From Sutcliffiella horikoshii (GTDB lineage Bacteria; Bacillota; Bacilli; Bacillales; Bacillaceae_I): 64,000 bases of DNA. Position 1 is the stretch's first letter; each line of letters opens with the position of its first letter. The DNA lies in NCBI RefSeq assembly GCF_019931755.1, contig NZ_CP082918.1, forward strand, positions 3,328,001-3,392,000, in the 5' to 3' direction. Positions 28,878 through 38,013 of this stretch are shown in pieces. Under the pieces are notes generated by a model. The model was not told where the DNA came from. It worked only from the letters and a program-made list of their open reading frames with translations, and did not search any database. The position numbers and the translations under genes are program-made.

Positions 28878-29258
28878 TTACCATCCCGCCAGTAAACTTC
28901 TAGTTAGTGAAATCTTTGGAAAAGATAGAAATGGTGTATCGTCTTTCAAGTCTTCCAGTTGCTCTTTTGTTACGACTACCGTGAATTCGCCATATGCATC
29001 CGCCTCCAGTAAGAGCACGCCTGCTTCTTTCTGACTGAAGATAAGCCCGAATTCTTCTTGACTATTTAGTAGGATGCAAAGAACATAGGCATTCATTTCT
29101 TTTTCAAAGAGCCATGTATAAGAAAACTTATGTATATCGGTGGTCATTTCTATGGGAATTGTCGGGACAGAAAGCAGCAGGACTGGGGTTCCATTTTCCT
29201 CTGTCCAACCACCGTCATATGGAATATGTGCTTCTGAAAGTTTTGGTGAATATGTCAT
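28878..29258 (-). CDS. Conserved-looking hypothetical protein
   Basis: A 126-residue soluble protein (MTYSPKLSEAHIPYDGGWTEENGT...) that I do not recognise. Predicted mixed beta/alpha, acidic, no membrane segment, no catalytic motif. It lies between ytgP and ytfP, with AAAGGGG near the ATG as ribosome site. The only support is a full-length frame with good codon use and a ribosome site. Confidence 0.65.
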   Translation of the reverse strand: MTYSPKLSEAHIPYDGGWTEENGTPVLLLSVPTIPIEMTTDIHKFSYTWLFEKEMNAYVLCILLNSQEEFGLIFSQKEAGVLLLEADAYGEFTVVVTKEQLEDLKDDTPFLSFPKISLTRSLLAGW

Positions 29259-29386
29259 GGGATACCCCTTTTCTTTGATTTGTAATCTAATTAAAAATCA
29301 TACGGAATGTTGCTCTTTTTGTCCAACAAGAGAATAGAGGGTATAATAGGCAACATGTAAGCAAAATATAGTTGGTTGGTGAAAAA

Positions 29387-30664
29387 ATGAAATACGATGT
29401 GATTATCATAGGCGGCGGTCCATCAGGGCTAATGGCCTCCATCGCTGCAGCAGAACAAAATGCAAGAGTATTACTGATTGATAAAGGAAATAAACTGGGG
29501 CGAAAGCTGGCCATTTCAGGAGGCGGTCGCTGCAATGTGACGAACAGGCTACCTGTAGACGAAATCATCAAACATATCCCGGGTAACGGGAGATTCCTAT
29601 ATAGTGCATTTTCTGAGTTTAATAATGAAGACATTATCAAGTTTTTTGAAAAGCTGGGGATACAGTTGAAGGAAGAAGATCACGGTCGGATGTTTCCTGT
29701 TTCAGATAAAGCACAGAGTGTGGTTGACGCGTTGTTGAATAGGATGAAAGAGTTGCGGGTGGAGATGCGGACCAATACTTCTGTGGAAACGGTGGAATAT
29801 GATGAGGAGCGCACCAAGGGAATCTTGTTAAAAACAGGCGAGTTTTTGGAATGTTCTTGTGTAGTCATTGCTGTTGGTGGAAAATCCGTACCACATACCG
29901 GTTCCACAGGAGATGGATATCCTTGGGCACGCAAAGCTGGGCATACCATTACAGATTTATTCCCGACAGAGGTTCCTTTGAATTCACAAGAAAAATTCAT
30001 CCGTGAGAAAAGATTGCAAGGACTGTCCCTGCGCGATGTAGCTTTGAGCGTTTTGAACCCTAAAGGGAAAATAGTAAAAACACATCAAATGGATATGATT
30101 TTCACCCACTTTGGGATATCAGGTCCTGCTGTATTGCGATGCAGCCAGTATGTTGTGAAAACGATGAAGAAATTCGGTGTGGATCGAGTGACAATGAATT
30201 TGGATGTTATGCCTTCATTGAATGAAGAGCAAGTATTTCAACAGCTTAACAATGCTTTGAAAGACGAACCAAAAAAAGCCATTAAGAATGTGCTTAAAGG
30301 GCTTGTACCTGAGAGATATTTATTGTTTTTGTTGGAAGTTTGCGGAATTGATGAACAGGAGATCGGCGCGACTTTGGCACACGAAAAAATAAGGGAACTT
30401 GCGAAAATGTGCAAACAGTTCCGTTTTGAAGTTTCCGGCACCCTTTCCATTGAAAAGGCATTTGTAACCGGAGGCGGTGTTTCCGTGAAAGAAGTTCACC
30501 CGAAAGAGATGTCCTCCAAAATGAAAGACGGATTATACTTTTGTGGAGAAGTACTTGATATCCATGGATATACTGGTGGTTATAATATCACCTCGGCCTT
30601 GGTGACAGGAAGACTCGCAGGCTTAAACGCCGGGAAAAAGGCGGCAAGCCTACGTCGTTACTAG
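29387..30664 (+). CDS. ytfP: HI0933/BaiN-family FAD-dependent oxidoreductase (YtfP)
   Basis: A 425-residue flavoprotein: FAD-binding [15 protein letters not shown] at the N-terminus, the [16 protein letters not shown] family motif, a C-terminal [19 protein letters not shown] flavin segment. Known family: HI0933-like reductases, some acting on steroids; physiological substrate unknown. The ATG at 29387 opens the nucleotide-binding strand; an upstream in-frame TTG adds five residues. Its last 15 bases overlap a small minus-strand gene. Confidence 0.9.
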   Translation: MKYDVIIIGGGPSGLMASIAAAEQNARVLLIDKGNKLGRKLAISGGGRCNVTNRLPVDEIIKHIPGNGRFLYSAFSEFNNEDIIKFFEKLGIQLKEEDHGRMFPVSDKAQSVVDALLNRMKELRVEMRTNTSVETVEYDEERTKGILLKTGEFLECSCVVIAVGGKSVPHTGSTGDGYPWARKAGHTITDLFPTEVPLNSQEKFIREKRLQGLSLRDVALSVLNPKGKIVKTHQMDMIFTHFGISGPAVLRCSQYVVKTMKKFGVDRVTMNLDVMPSLNEEQVFQQLNNALKDEPKKAIKNVLKGLVPERYLLFLLEVCGIDEQEIGATLAHEKIRELAKMCKQFRFEVSGTLSIEKAFVTGGGVSVKEVHPKEMSSKMKDGLYFCGEVLDIHGYTGGYNITSALVTGRLAGLNAGKKAASLRRY

Positions 30665-30772
30665 TAATACGAAAGACATTACAAATGCTAGTCCTACTCC
30701 ATACATGCCAAACTCGTTGATAAATGATTTACTTTCTTCTTGAAGTACCTCGTTTTGTGTGTGGTGGTTCAT
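30650..30772 (-). CDS. 40-residue single-span membrane protein
   Basis: A small gene with AGAAAGGATG about 9 bases upstream of its ATG. The product begins [20 protein letters not shown] and ends in one hydrophobic helix ([17 protein letters not shown]). It overlaps the 3' end of ytfP by 15 bases on the opposite strand. Small single-span proteins of this type are frequent in Bacillus near sporulation genes (cse60 lies just beyond), but I cannot name the family. Confidence 0.6.
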   Translation of the reverse strand: MNHHTQNEVLQEESKSFINEFGMYGVGLAFVMSFVLLVTT

Positions 30773-30898
30773 AATGAATACATCCTTTCTTTTTTTAGTT
30801 TCTGTTTATATGACCTGTTACTAATTAGACGTATGGTGTTACGAAAATGTTTCAATTATTTATAATTTGTTTCGGATAATTATCTATACCCACAAAAA

Positions 30899-30938
30899 AG
30901 AACCTGATAAACATCTTTAAGGGAAGTTTTCAGGTTCT
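30899..30938 (-). terminator. Terminator overlapping the end of cse60
   Basis: AGAACCTGA / TCAGGTTCT stem; the 5' arm includes the cse60 stop codon. Followed on the minus strand by TTTTTTG. Confidence 0.8.
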
Positions 30939-31109
30939 AAATATTACCATTGCAGAGAAGCAATAAATCTGTTCTTCCTCATCGTTAATACACCCGACTT
31001 GATACTTAATGTCAATCACATCCCTGTCAGACAACCCCTTTAGAAAATCATTAACTGCATCCTCGAGGTCCCGCTCATGCTCCTCATCAAACACCCTAAT
31101 CTGCACCAA
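30930..31109 (-). CDS. cse60: Cse60/YteV-like sporulation protein
   Basis: A 59-residue acidic protein (VQIRVFDEEHERDLEDAVNDFLKGLSDRDVIDIKYQVG...) resembling YteV/Cse60, a sigma-E-controlled sporulation protein of unknown activity. TTG at 31109 is chosen because it lies 8 bases after GGAGGG; the GTG three codons earlier overlaps that site. In B. subtilis it is in the same general region, near leuS. Confidence 0.75.
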   Translation of the reverse strand: MVQIRVFDEEHERDLEDAVNDFLKGLSDRDVIDIKYQVGCINDEEEQIYCFSAMVIFRT

Positions 31110-31196
31110 CCCCGACACCCTCCTTCTAACAAAGTTTGCTTCTATTCTATTATTATGTATAGGAGGAAATATCGAGTTTTATACTTTGATTCAAAA

Positions 31197-31231
31197 AAAA
31201 CCCTTTGGGGGTCAGACCCCCAAAGGGTTTT
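31197..31231. terminator. Perfect 17-bp palindromic hairpin (bidirectional terminator)
   Basis: AAAACCCTTTGGGGGTC (31197-31213), one base, then its exact complement (31215-31231), with A- and T-runs on the two sides. It lies between divergent genes cse60 and the 31282 gene, so it ends neither of them in the usual sense and may insulate them. Confidence 0.75.
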
Positions 31232-31281
31232 TGCTCTTTACGTTGAATATAATAGAGTTGGAGATTCGGGTAAGGATGTGA

Positions 31282-31776
31282 TTGGGTTTGTTGAAGGTTT
31301 TGCGGAGGAAGCCTATGGTGGTTGGCGTGTTAGTGATTTTGTGTATGGCATGTGCGGTTGCGTATCATGGGGTGAGCTGGGAATTAACGAAGAAGTATAA
31401 TGAGGAGCTCGATGCTTATTTTTTTGCCGAGGATGATGGGGAGTACTTGAACATAACGGTTCGTTTGGATGACATCTTAAGAGATGAGCGGAACTTTCTT
31501 GTCATTGATCATCCGTATGATGATTTGTATATCGATTACCGTAGCTTGATTTCCTCCAACATAACTCTAGACTCTGAGCGTTCCTCTCACGGCAGCCTAG
31601 TGTTTGAGATAAATGATTACAAGAATCGCACTTATTCGTTTCGCTTTTTACATAAAACAATCACAGAAAACGATTATGATAAAGCCTTGCCAATAATCTA
31701 CATTTACTCAGAAAAGGATTGGACGGTAATGAAGGAAACTTCAACTATTCCTGTAAGGTATATTGAGCAAGAGTAA
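31282..31776 (+). CDS. Hypothetical membrane-anchored protein
   Basis: A 164-residue protein with one N-terminal span (PMVVGVLVILCMACAVAYH) and an extracytoplasmic domain of about 135 residues with many Asp/Tyr. It starts with TTG after AAGGATG. Family not recognised. The following gene begins 16 bases later, so the two form a likely operon. Ends before GTAAGGAGGAA, the site of the next gene. Confidence 0.65.
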   Translation: MGLLKVLRRKPMVVGVLVILCMACAVAYHGVSWELTKKYNEELDAYFFAEDDGEYLNITVRLDDILRDERNFLVIDHPYDDLYIDYRSLISSNITLDSERSSHGSLVFEINDYKNRTYSFRFLHKTITENDYDKALPIIYIYSEKDWTVMKETSTIPVRYIEQE

Positions 31777-31792
31777 GTAAGGAGGAATTAAG

Positions 31793-32404
31793 ATGAAAGA
31801 GGTTTGGATTTCAGAAGAGGGAGACTTTAGTGAAATAGAGGATGATGGGTTTTATCATTTTTATCTTTATAAATTTGAAGAGGTGGACTATCAGGAAGAA
31901 AATAAACAGTTGCTTTTAGACTTTCTCGGGAAGCTTGATATTTTTCCTTTATATGTAATCGTTGAGGGGCATGATGAGGAAGAAGAGATGCGGCAGATTT
32001 TTGATAGCTTAGGTTATTCCTATTCTGTGGACTATTTTACCGATAAGCGAATGTACTCTACTGGAGGAAAGAATTTAACCTACCATCCGCCATTTTTTCA
32101 AATCAAAGCATCTTCCATGGAAGAGTTGCAATTAATCATGAGCGAAACCTACCACCTTGCAACACAAAATCAATTTTACGGAATATCATTTATAAATAAT
32201 GTTCAACTTACATCACGAGATGGTTATTCTTTTCCTAAGTTAAGTAGAAACAAGGATATTGCCGCGTTAAAGGTCGGCCATGACGGGCAAGGATTTTATT
32301 TTTATTCAAATATGAACTCTCTTCAAAATATAGGACAAGCAATTTCCATGCTGCCTGAAGGATATGTAGTAACCCAAATTAATGATTGTGTATTAGAAAA
32401 ATAA
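31793..32404 (+). CDS. Hypothetical protein, partner of the preceding gene
   Basis: A 203-residue acidic soluble protein with strong ribosome site GTAAGGAGGAATT. No motif recognised. Its architecture (acidic, with repeated aromatic residues and no catalytic motif) resembles immunity-like proteins of contact toxin loci, but no toxin gene is present, so that is only a guess. Confidence 0.65.
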   Translation: MKEVWISEEGDFSEIEDDGFYHFYLYKFEEVDYQEENKQLLLDFLGKLDIFPLYVIVEGHDEEEEMRQIFDSLGYSYSVDYFTDKRMYSTGGKNLTYHPPFFQIKASSMEELQLIMSETYHLATQNQFYGISFINNVQLTSRDGYSFPKLSRNKDIAALKVGHDGQGFYFYSNMNSLQNIGQAISMLPEGYVVTQINDCVLEK

Positions 32405-32441
32405 AAGGAGCTTCGTTGTTAATGAGCGAGGCTCCTTTAAT
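32403..32441. terminator. Bidirectional terminator
   Basis: AAAAGGAGC (32403-32411) / GCTCCTTT (32431-32438) between convergent genes. Confidence 0.8.
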
Positions 32442-32443
32442 AT

Positions 32444-33082
32444 TTAGAATCCAAGCAACTGCATGCTTCCAATGTATATGGCGATTGCTGCGATAATCAG
32501 TGAAATTTTGTTGAATTTAAAGAATGAGATAGGCGGCCTTTCCTCACGAAGGTCCCCCACCACTTCCTTAATGAAATCCTTATCGGCAAAATTCTGGAAC
32601 TCCACCTCTAAACCACTTGTTTCAAGGTCCTTCCACTTTATTTTGATAGTTTGATTAGAAGCCTCTAAATAATACATATTGATATAGTTGCTGCTCATAT
32701 AATCTTCATTAGCTATGACATCTTTTTTATAAGAATACCTTTTGTCATCAAGATTCTTCTCTAAAATATCCATGACGTCTTGTGGTACATATTTCTTGAT
32801 ATGTATTTCGTCTTTTTTTCTTTGTATAATCATCATGAAAAATGGCACAAGTACGGGAATTAGCGCCAAAAAGAGCGAGTTAATGTCCCAATTTTCATTA
32901 GAAGTCGTGTACACTAATAGACCAAGTGTTATGACACCTGTCATCAGTATCCCTTGAAATCTATTACCAGTGGAAATCGTCGAAACTCCTTTTTGTTGGA
33001 AATTTGTAATTGCGTCCATGATGAGTAATGCCCCTATCATAAGTAGAAAAAGTGGAAAGATGTTTTGGTCGATGTAGTCCAT
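32444..33082 (-). CDS. Hypothetical membrane protein
   Basis: A 212-residue protein with four predicted spans (NIFPLFLLMIGALLIM, GILMTGVITLGLLVY, LFLALIPVLVPFFMMI and a C-terminal SLIIAAIAIYIGSMQL) and a central cytosolic domain of about 80 residues. Not recognised. AAAGGAGGCC ribosome site upstream. Confidence 0.65.
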   Translation of the reverse strand: MDYIDQNIFPLFLLMIGALLIMDAITNFQQKGVSTISTGNRFQGILMTGVITLGLLVYTTSNENWDINSLFLALIPVLVPFFMMIIQRKKDEIHIKKYVPQDVMDILEKNLDDKRYSYKKDVIANEDYMSSNYINMYYLEASNQTIKIKWKDLETSGLEVEFQNFADKDFIKEVVGDLREERPPISFFKFNKISLIIAAIAIYIGSMQLLGF

Positions 33083-33157
33083 GTTGAGGTGGCCTCCTTT
33101 CTGGTTTTTCCGGATGAGAGTCTTGTAATAATTATACGGTTGAGATTGGGAATGGTT

Positions 33158-34147
33158 TCAAGTTTTTGTAAGGAGTGGGGTGAGGTTGTAGGTGCGGGAT
33201 TTAGTATTGCCGGTCCCTTGTAAATTCATATTCCTTATAAGGACTCTGATGATGTGATTATTTTCAATGCGTAAAAACCTCTTTAATTCAGACATCGTTA
33301 TTTCCGTATTGATTAACAAAGCGTAATCTAAAAGAGCTTGAATATGGGCATCAACTGAAAGCAGGAAACAATTTGGACATTTCCATTTCCCATGGATTCT
33401 TTGCATCACTACATTCGGTTTGCAATCTGGACATAATACTCCAGTATTTACGTCTGACGGGAAGACTTTGTATTTTGCTATTGGTGAGCTTTGTAGAGGT
33501 GTATGGTCTTTAATTAGTAATTTTGAGATTTTATTGACAGTTTTTTTATCGTAATAGCTGTTAGAGTGCTTTCTCAAGAGAGGAACTACTTTCCCTGATA
33601 ATGCTGGACTTTTTATCACATGTTTTTCTAAGAAACTTGGGGAGGATAGGACCTTAACAATTACTTTAGGGTTTGTTAACACAACCAACTTTTCAAAAGG
33701 TGCAGTAGGTAGATTTTTAAGTTTCACCCATGTTTCCAATTTATAACACTGATTGCTAACTTGAAGAATGGGATCCTGTAATGCTTTTAATGGTTTATCC
33801 TCCACTTCTTGTATGAGTTGATGATTTTTCGGATCAAAGTGAATGATGCCTCGTAAGTATTTCACCTCGAGGAGTAAATAGAAGTTAGAGAATAAAATGA
33901 GAGTATCTATTTGGAAATGACTGTCTCTGTATGGAAGCCTTAAATCATGGAAGATGTAATAAGGGGTGTCTGTTTCTGGGAGCAGTTTAAGATAATAGTC
34001 TAGAGCCTGTTCACCATAAATACCTGCTTCTTTTATTCCTAATTCACTTAGTATTTCTTCATACTTTTCGTGATTAGGGCGCACTCTTCTCTTCATCGCC
34101 CTCAGAATCTGAACTCTTAAGGGAGTTTTTCTATGTTTTTTTATCAA
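33158..34147 (-). CDS. NERD-domain protein
   Basis: A 329-residue protein. The N-terminal part has the NERD core (residues about 40-150): EQALDYYLKLLPETDTPYYIFHDLRLPYRDSHFQIDTLILF-type sequence split by strands, with ID and EVKYLRG as the equivalents of the restriction-fold metal residues. A C-terminal zinc ribbon is visible as CPDC...CPNC (about residues 240-262). Known: NERD is a nuclease-related domain often found in plasmid- and mobile-associated proteins; the function is unproven. TTG start after AGAGGTGAT. Confidence 0.8.
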   Translation of the reverse strand: MIKKHRKTPLRVQILRAMKRRVRPNHEKYEEILSELGIKEAGIYGEQALDYYLKLLPETDTPYYIFHDLRLPYRDSHFQIDTLILFSNFYLLLEVKYLRGIIHFDPKNHQLIQEVEDKPLKALQDPILQVSNQCYKLETWVKLKNLPTAPFEKLVVLTNPKVIVKVLSSPSFLEKHVIKSPALSGKVVPLLRKHSNSYYDKKTVNKISKLLIKDHTPLQSSPIAKYKVFPSDVNTGVLCPDCKPNVVMQRIHGKWKCPNCFLLSVDAHIQALLDYALLINTEITMSELKRFLRIENNHIIRVLIRNMNLQGTGNTKSRTYNLTPLLTKT

Positions 34148-34272
34148 AAGATCACCTCTACTTTGGGATGTTTATATTATTAGACATCATTCTACAGAAT
34201 TCCTCCTTTTTCTTAGTGGGAATTTCGGTGATTGCGCGCTCATAAGGTATAGCAATTTGTTCTCCAAAGAGG

Positions 34273-34377
34273 ATTGTGAGTTTTTGGAGAGTTATTGTGA
34301 GTTTTTTGGTGGTGATTGTGACTTTTCAGGACACTATTGTGACTTTTTCACCTGTTATTGTGATATTTCGGATTTCG
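34273..34377. repeat. Five 21-bp direct repeats beginning ATTGTGA
   Basis: ATTGTGA starts at 34273, 34294, 34315, 34336 and 34357, exactly 21 bases apart, usually continuing G/C-TTTTT. A 21-bp period puts all copies on one face of the helix. In one frame they would read IVSF-type heptads but no start codon precedes that frame, so it is probably non-coding. Confidence 0.85.
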
Positions 34378-34407
34378 GCAGAAATATCATCCAGTCCCTT
34401 CTCTCAA

Positions 34408-34520
34408 TTACCTACTTTTAGAAAAACCTAACTACCTCCTTCTAGTAAAACCCAACCCCCAGTTACCTACTTTTGAAAAGTGCCAAAATCAAGAGCAGCA
34501 ACCCACAGTTAACCTACTTT
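34408..34520. repeat. Degenerate TTACCTACTTTT repeats
   Basis: TTACCTACTTTT at 34408-34419 and 34463-34474, with diverged copies at about 34430 (CTACCTCCTTCT) and 34508-34520 (TTAACCTACTTT). Spacing is irregular. Confidence 0.5.
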
Positions 34521-34529
34521 CCCAAAAAC

Positions 34530-34571
34530 CAAAAAAACCACCAACCAGCGGCCCATTTCTCGCCCACTGGT
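34530..34571 (-). terminator. Terminator of ytwF
   Basis: CCAGTGGGC / GCCGCTGG imperfect stem, followed on the minus strand by a T-rich run. Confidence 0.55.
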
Positions 34572-34593
34572 CAGTGGTCTCACGTAACTTAAT

Positions 34594-34899
34594 TTATTCT
34601 GTTTCGCCTTCCCACTCTAGCATGCCGCCGACCATGTTGCGGACTTTGTAGCCTTGGTCTTGCAGGTAGTGGCAGACGTTTTCGCTGCGGCGTCCGGAGC
34701 GGCAGATAATGATGTATTCTTTGTCTTTGTCGAGCTTGTTCAGGTTTTCTGGGACATCGCCCATGCGGATGTGTTCTGCTTGTTTGATTTTGCCCATTTC
34801 GATTTCTTCGTCTTCGCGGACGTCAACTAGGTGAAGCTCTTCGCCAGCGTCAAGTTTCTTTTTCAGCTCATCAGTGGAAATTGTTTGGATTTCGGACAT
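34594..34899 (-). CDS. ytwF: Rhodanese-domain protein YtwF
   Basis: A 101-residue single rhodanese domain with the active-site loop CRSGRRS (catalytic Cys in IIICRSGRRSENV) and VDVREDEE at the first strand. Known: sulfurtransferase fold for persulfide transfer; in vivo partner unknown. It lies downstream of leuS after a terminator, as in B. subtilis. Confidence 0.93.
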   Translation of the reverse strand: MSEIQTISTDELKKKLDAGEELHLVDVREDEEIEMGKIKQAEHIRMGDVPENLNKLDKDKEYIIICRSGRRSENVCHYLQDQGYKVRNMVGGMLEWEGETE

Positions 34900-34950
34900 G
34901 TGTGAAAACCTCGCTTTTATGTAGTGTAATGCTAATTACCTCTATTTTAA

Positions 34951-34994
34951 CAAAAAGAAAACAAGACTGCCAATTCGGACGTTGACAGTCTTGC
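34951..34994 (-). terminator. Terminator of leuS
   Basis: CAAGACTG / CAGTCTTG stem followed on the minus strand by TTTTCTTTTTG. Confidence 0.85.
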
Positions 34995-35006
34995 AGTCCA
35001 TGCTAT

Positions 35007-37424
35007 TTAGTTCGCAACGATGTTCACAAGTTTCCCTGGAACAGCAATGACTTTGCGTACTGTCTTGCCTTCGATGCTTTCTTTTACAGCGTCATCGGCA
35101 AGTGCTATTTCTTCCATTTTTTCGCGGGTAGCGTCAGATGGAACATAAAGTTTCGCTTTTAGTTTACCGTTCACTTGGACAACGATTTCGACTTCATCTT
35201 CGACTAGTTTGGATTCATCGAATGTTGGCCAAGCAGCGTATGTGATAGTTCCTTCGTTGCCAAGTTTCTCCCAAAGCTCCTCAGCGATGTGCGGGCAGAC
35301 TGGGGAAAGCATTTTAACGAAGCCTTCTACGTAATCTTTCGCAATGGTGTCCGCTTTGTAAGCTTCGTTGATGAAGACCATCATTTGAGAGATAGCCGTG
35401 TTGAAACGTAGGCCTTCATAGTCTTCTGTCACTTTTTTCACAGTAGCATGATATGTTTTTTCAAGTGTATCTTCTTCCGTTACTTCGGCAACTTTGGAGC
35501 TTAGTTTGCCGTTTTCTTCAACAAACAATCTCCAGACGCGATCCAAGAAGCGGCGAGATCCGTCTAGTCCGTTGGTGGACCATGCGATGGATGCTTCAAG
35601 TGGTCCCATGAACATTTCGTATAGACGAAGGGTGTCCGCACCATGGGATTCCACGATGTGGTCAGGGTTTACGACATTCCCTTTGGATTTACTCATTTTT
35701 TCGTTATTTTCGCCAAGGATCATTCCTTGGTTGAAAAGCTTTTGGAATGGCTCTTTTGTTGGAACCACACCGATATCATATAAGAATTTGTGCCAGAAGC
35801 GTGCGTATAGTAAGTGAAGTACCGCGTGCTCTGCGCCACCGATGTAGATGTCAACCGGCAACCATTCTTTTAGTTTTTCAGGATCTGCAAGCTGTTCGCT
35901 GTTTTTCGGGTCGATATAGCGCAAGTAGTACCAGCAGCTTCCGCCCCATTGCGGCATCGTGTTTGTTTCACGGCGACCTTTTTTGCCTGTTTCAGGGTCT
36001 ACTACATTCACCCAGTCCTCAATGGCAGCAAGCGGGGATTCGCCTGTACCGGATGGACGGATTTCCGTTGTTTTTGGTAGTACGAGTGGAAGCTGATCTT
36101 CCGGAACCGCTGTGGTCGTGCCATCTTCCCAATGGATGATTGGAATCGGCTCGCCCCAGTAACGCTGACGACTGAACAACCAGTCACGAAGACGGTAGGA
36201 TACTTTCTTTTCGCCTTTTTCATTGGCAGCTAACCATTCGATCATGTTGGAGATAGCTTCTTCTTTTCCAAGGCCGTTTAAGAAATCAGAGTTAACGTGT
36301 TCGCCGTCACCAGTGTAAGCTTCTTTGGAAACATCGCCACCTGCCACTACTTCTACAATTGGAAGGTCGAATTTCGTTGCGAATTCCCAGTCGCGCTCGT
36401 CATGCGCAGGTACTGCCATGATAGCACCAGTTCCGTAGCTCATTAATACGTAGTCGGCAATCCAGATTGGCAATTTCTCACCATTTGCTGGGTTTACTGC
36501 GAATGCACCAGTGAACTCGCCTGACTTTTCTTTGGAAAGTTCTGTACGTTCAAGGTCGCTTTTGCTTTGAACTTTTGTGATATACGCTTCAACTGCATCA
36601 CGTTGTTCATCAGTTGTGATTTTTTTCACTAATGGATGCTCAGGAGCCAAAACTGCATAAGTTGCACCGAAAAGCGTGTCTGGACGTGTCGTGAAAACGG
36701 TGAAGTTCTCATCTGTACCGTCAATGCTGAAATGTACATTTGCACCTTCTGAACGACCGATCCAGTTGCGTTGCATATCCTTTAAGCTTTCCGGCCAATC
36801 CAATTCGTTCAAGTCTTCCAATAGGCGATCTGCGTATTCAGTTATTCTAAGAATCCATTGTCGCATCGGACGGCGTTCTACTGGGTGTCCGCCACGTTCG
36901 GATTTCCCGTCGATTACTTCTTCATTCGCTAAAACTGTACCAAGTGCAGGGCACCAGTTCACAGGTACTTCATCCACATATGCCAAGCCTTTTTCGTAAA
37001 GCTTTAAGAAAATCCATTGTGTCCACTTATAGTACTCAGGATCTGTTGTGTTTACTTCGCGATCCCAGTCATAGGAGAAGCCCAGGGACTTGATTTGTCT
37101 GCGGAAAGTGTTGATGTTTTGTTCCGTGAATTCCGCTGGGTCGTTTCCTGTGTCCAAAGCATATTGCTCTGCTGGTAGACCGAATGCATCCCAACCCATT
37201 GGATGAAGGACATTTTGCCCTTGCATACGCTTCATGCGGGAAAGGATATCTGTTGCTGTGTAACCTTCCGGGTGACCTACGTGAAGGCCTGCTCCGGATG
37301 GATAAGGGAACATGTCTAATGCGTAGAATTTTTCTTTCCCTTTTTCTTCATGCGTTTTGAATGTTTTGTTTTCTTCCCAATACTTTTGCCATTTTTGTTC
37401 AATGGACTGATGTTGAAATGACAT
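35007..37424 (-). CDS. leuS: Leucyl-tRNA synthetase
   Basis: An 805-residue class I synthetase, the length of bacterial LeuRS. HIGH equivalent HVGH in [16 protein letters not shown], editing CP1 domain (about residues 220-400) with the T-rich [13 protein letters not shown] motif, and KMSKSKGNV. Known: charges tRNA-Leu. ATG is 8-9 bases after AGGAGGAAG. Controlled by the T-box leader immediately upstream. Confidence 0.98.
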   Translation of the reverse strand: MSFQHQSIEQKWQKYWEENKTFKTHEEKGKEKFYALDMFPYPSGAGLHVGHPEGYTATDILSRMKRMQGQNVLHPMGWDAFGLPAEQYALDTGNDPAEFTEQNINTFRRQIKSLGFSYDWDREVNTTDPEYYKWTQWIFLKLYEKGLAYVDEVPVNWCPALGTVLANEEVIDGKSERGGHPVERRPMRQWILRITEYADRLLEDLNELDWPESLKDMQRNWIGRSEGANVHFSIDGTDENFTVFTTRPDTLFGATYAVLAPEHPLVKKITTDEQRDAVEAYITKVQSKSDLERTELSKEKSGEFTGAFAVNPANGEKLPIWIADYVLMSYGTGAIMAVPAHDERDWEFATKFDLPIVEVVAGGDVSKEAYTGDGEHVNSDFLNGLGKEEAISNMIEWLAANEKGEKKVSYRLRDWLFSRQRYWGEPIPIIHWEDGTTTAVPEDQLPLVLPKTTEIRPSGTGESPLAAIEDWVNVVDPETGKKGRRETNTMPQWGGSCWYYLRYIDPKNSEQLADPEKLKEWLPVDIYIGGAEHAVLHLLYARFWHKFLYDIGVVPTKEPFQKLFNQGMILGENNEKMSKSKGNVVNPDHIVESHGADTLRLYEMFMGPLEASIAWSTNGLDGSRRFLDRVWRLFVEENGKLSSKVAEVTEEDTLEKTYHATVKKVTEDYEGLRFNTAISQMMVFINEAYKADTIAKDYVEGFVKMLSPVCPHIAEELWEKLGNEGTITYAAWPTFDESKLVEDEVEIVVQVNGKLKAKLYVPSDATREKMEEIALADDAVKESIEGKTVRKVIAVPGKLVNIVAN

Positions 37425-37456
37425 CTTTTCTTCCTCCTGTTAACTCAAATAAATAC

Positions 37457-37734
37457 AAAAAACCCCTCATCCCAATAAAGGGACGAGAGGTTTGAATATA
37501 CTTAACCTACCGCGGTACCACCCAGATTATTATCACAGAATAATTGTGATAATCACTCGAATCCTTAACGCGGATGATACGGCGAAATATTACTTCCTTC
37601 TGAATGAAGGGTTCACACTTGCTACTCCAAGGCGAGTTCATGTCCGACCGTTTGTTGACTTCCACCACCCGTCAACTCTCTATGCTCGTTTCGTCCACTA
37701 CTAATCCTTTTCAACGTATAAGTTTTAGTTGTTA
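37457..37734 (-). promoter_or_regulatory. T-box (tRNA-Leu) riboswitch leader of leuS
   Basis: On the minus strand the conserved T-box block GGTGGTACCGCGG lies at about 37510-37524, followed by a terminator stem built from ACCTCTCGTCCC / GGGATGAGGGGT with a T-run (37457-37494). Upstream is a stem I-like region; a candidate specifier triplet CUC (Leu) occurs at 37634-37636. Known mechanism: uncharged tRNA-Leu stabilises the antiterminator and allows leuS transcription. Confidence 0.93.
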
Positions 37735-37740
37735 GTTTGT

Positions 37741-37769
37741 ATTGTAATGAATTTGCTTAAAAACTGCAA
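37741..37769 (-). promoter_or_regulatory. sigma-A promoter of leuS
   Basis: On the minus strand TTGCAG, 17 bases, TACAAT (at 37764-37769 and 37741-37746), giving a start about 310 bases before leuS, consistent with the T-box length. Confidence 0.7.
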
Positions 37770-37823
37770 GGGGTATTTTCACTAATAATCATTATGGACG
37801 TTTTTCTAAAATGTATTCATTTG

Positions 37824-37964
37824 TTAGCAGCAAGATGATGTTGCTTCGTCGCAACAATTTTCAAGTTCTGCTTCCTTGCAGCACGCCTGATTTTGTTCTT
37901 CCTTTACCTCTACAATTTCCACTCCACAACAAGTTGAATCTTTTTTCTTTAAAAATGAAAACAT
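37824..37964 (-). CDS. 46-residue protein with three vicinal Cys pairs plus a fourth
   Basis: Strong ribosome site AGAGGAGGAA before the ATG. The product begins MFSFLKKKDSTCCGVEIVEV and contains CC at residues 12-13, 28-29, 37-38 and 45-46 (the last two residues). No other features; cytosolic. Vicinal Cys pairs spaced along a small acidic chain suggest soft-metal or metalloid binding, as in the ArsD chaperone, although it is not homologous to ArsD. It follows the 38014 gene by 49 bases with an ATCAA-N6-TTGAT palindrome between them. Confidence 0.75.
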   Translation of the reverse strand: MFSFLKKKDSTCCGVEIVEVKEEQNQACCKEAELENCCDEATSSCC

Positions 37965-37987
37965 AACTATTCCTCCTCTGTCATTAA

Positions 37988-38003
37988 ATCAATTTTTTTT
38001 GAT
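37988..38003. promoter_or_regulatory. Operator-like palindrome C: ATCAA-N6-TTGAT
   Basis: Exact ATCAA, six T, TTGAT. Same consensus as palindromes A and B. Located just before the ribosome site of the Cys-pair gene. Confidence 0.7.
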
Positions 38004-38013
38004 TAAAATATCA

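Larger units (their letters stand above)
34148..34593. other. 446-base gene-free stretch with phased repeats
   Basis: Between the NERD gene and ytwF. It holds five 21-bp direct repeats (34273-34377), a looser set of TTACCTACTTTT-like repeats (34408-34520) and the ytwF terminator. No good start/ribosome-site pair was seen. Confidence 0.75.

Noticed and set aside
28840..29034. Plus-strand frame opposite the 28878-29258 gene
   Set aside because: No ribosome site; complement of a minus-strand gene with better codon use.
34201..34440. A reading frame through the 21-bp repeats giving IVSF-type heptads
   Set aside because: An in-frame stop (TAA) precedes it and no start codon with a ribosome site follows before the repeats.
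35494..36139. Plus-strand frames opposite leuS
   Set aside because: Shadows of a highly conserved gene on the minus strand.
37781..37797. AT-rich partial Fur-box-like sequence (ATAATGATTAT) upstream of leuS
   Set aside because: Only one half of a Fur site is present and the gene context is not iron-related.
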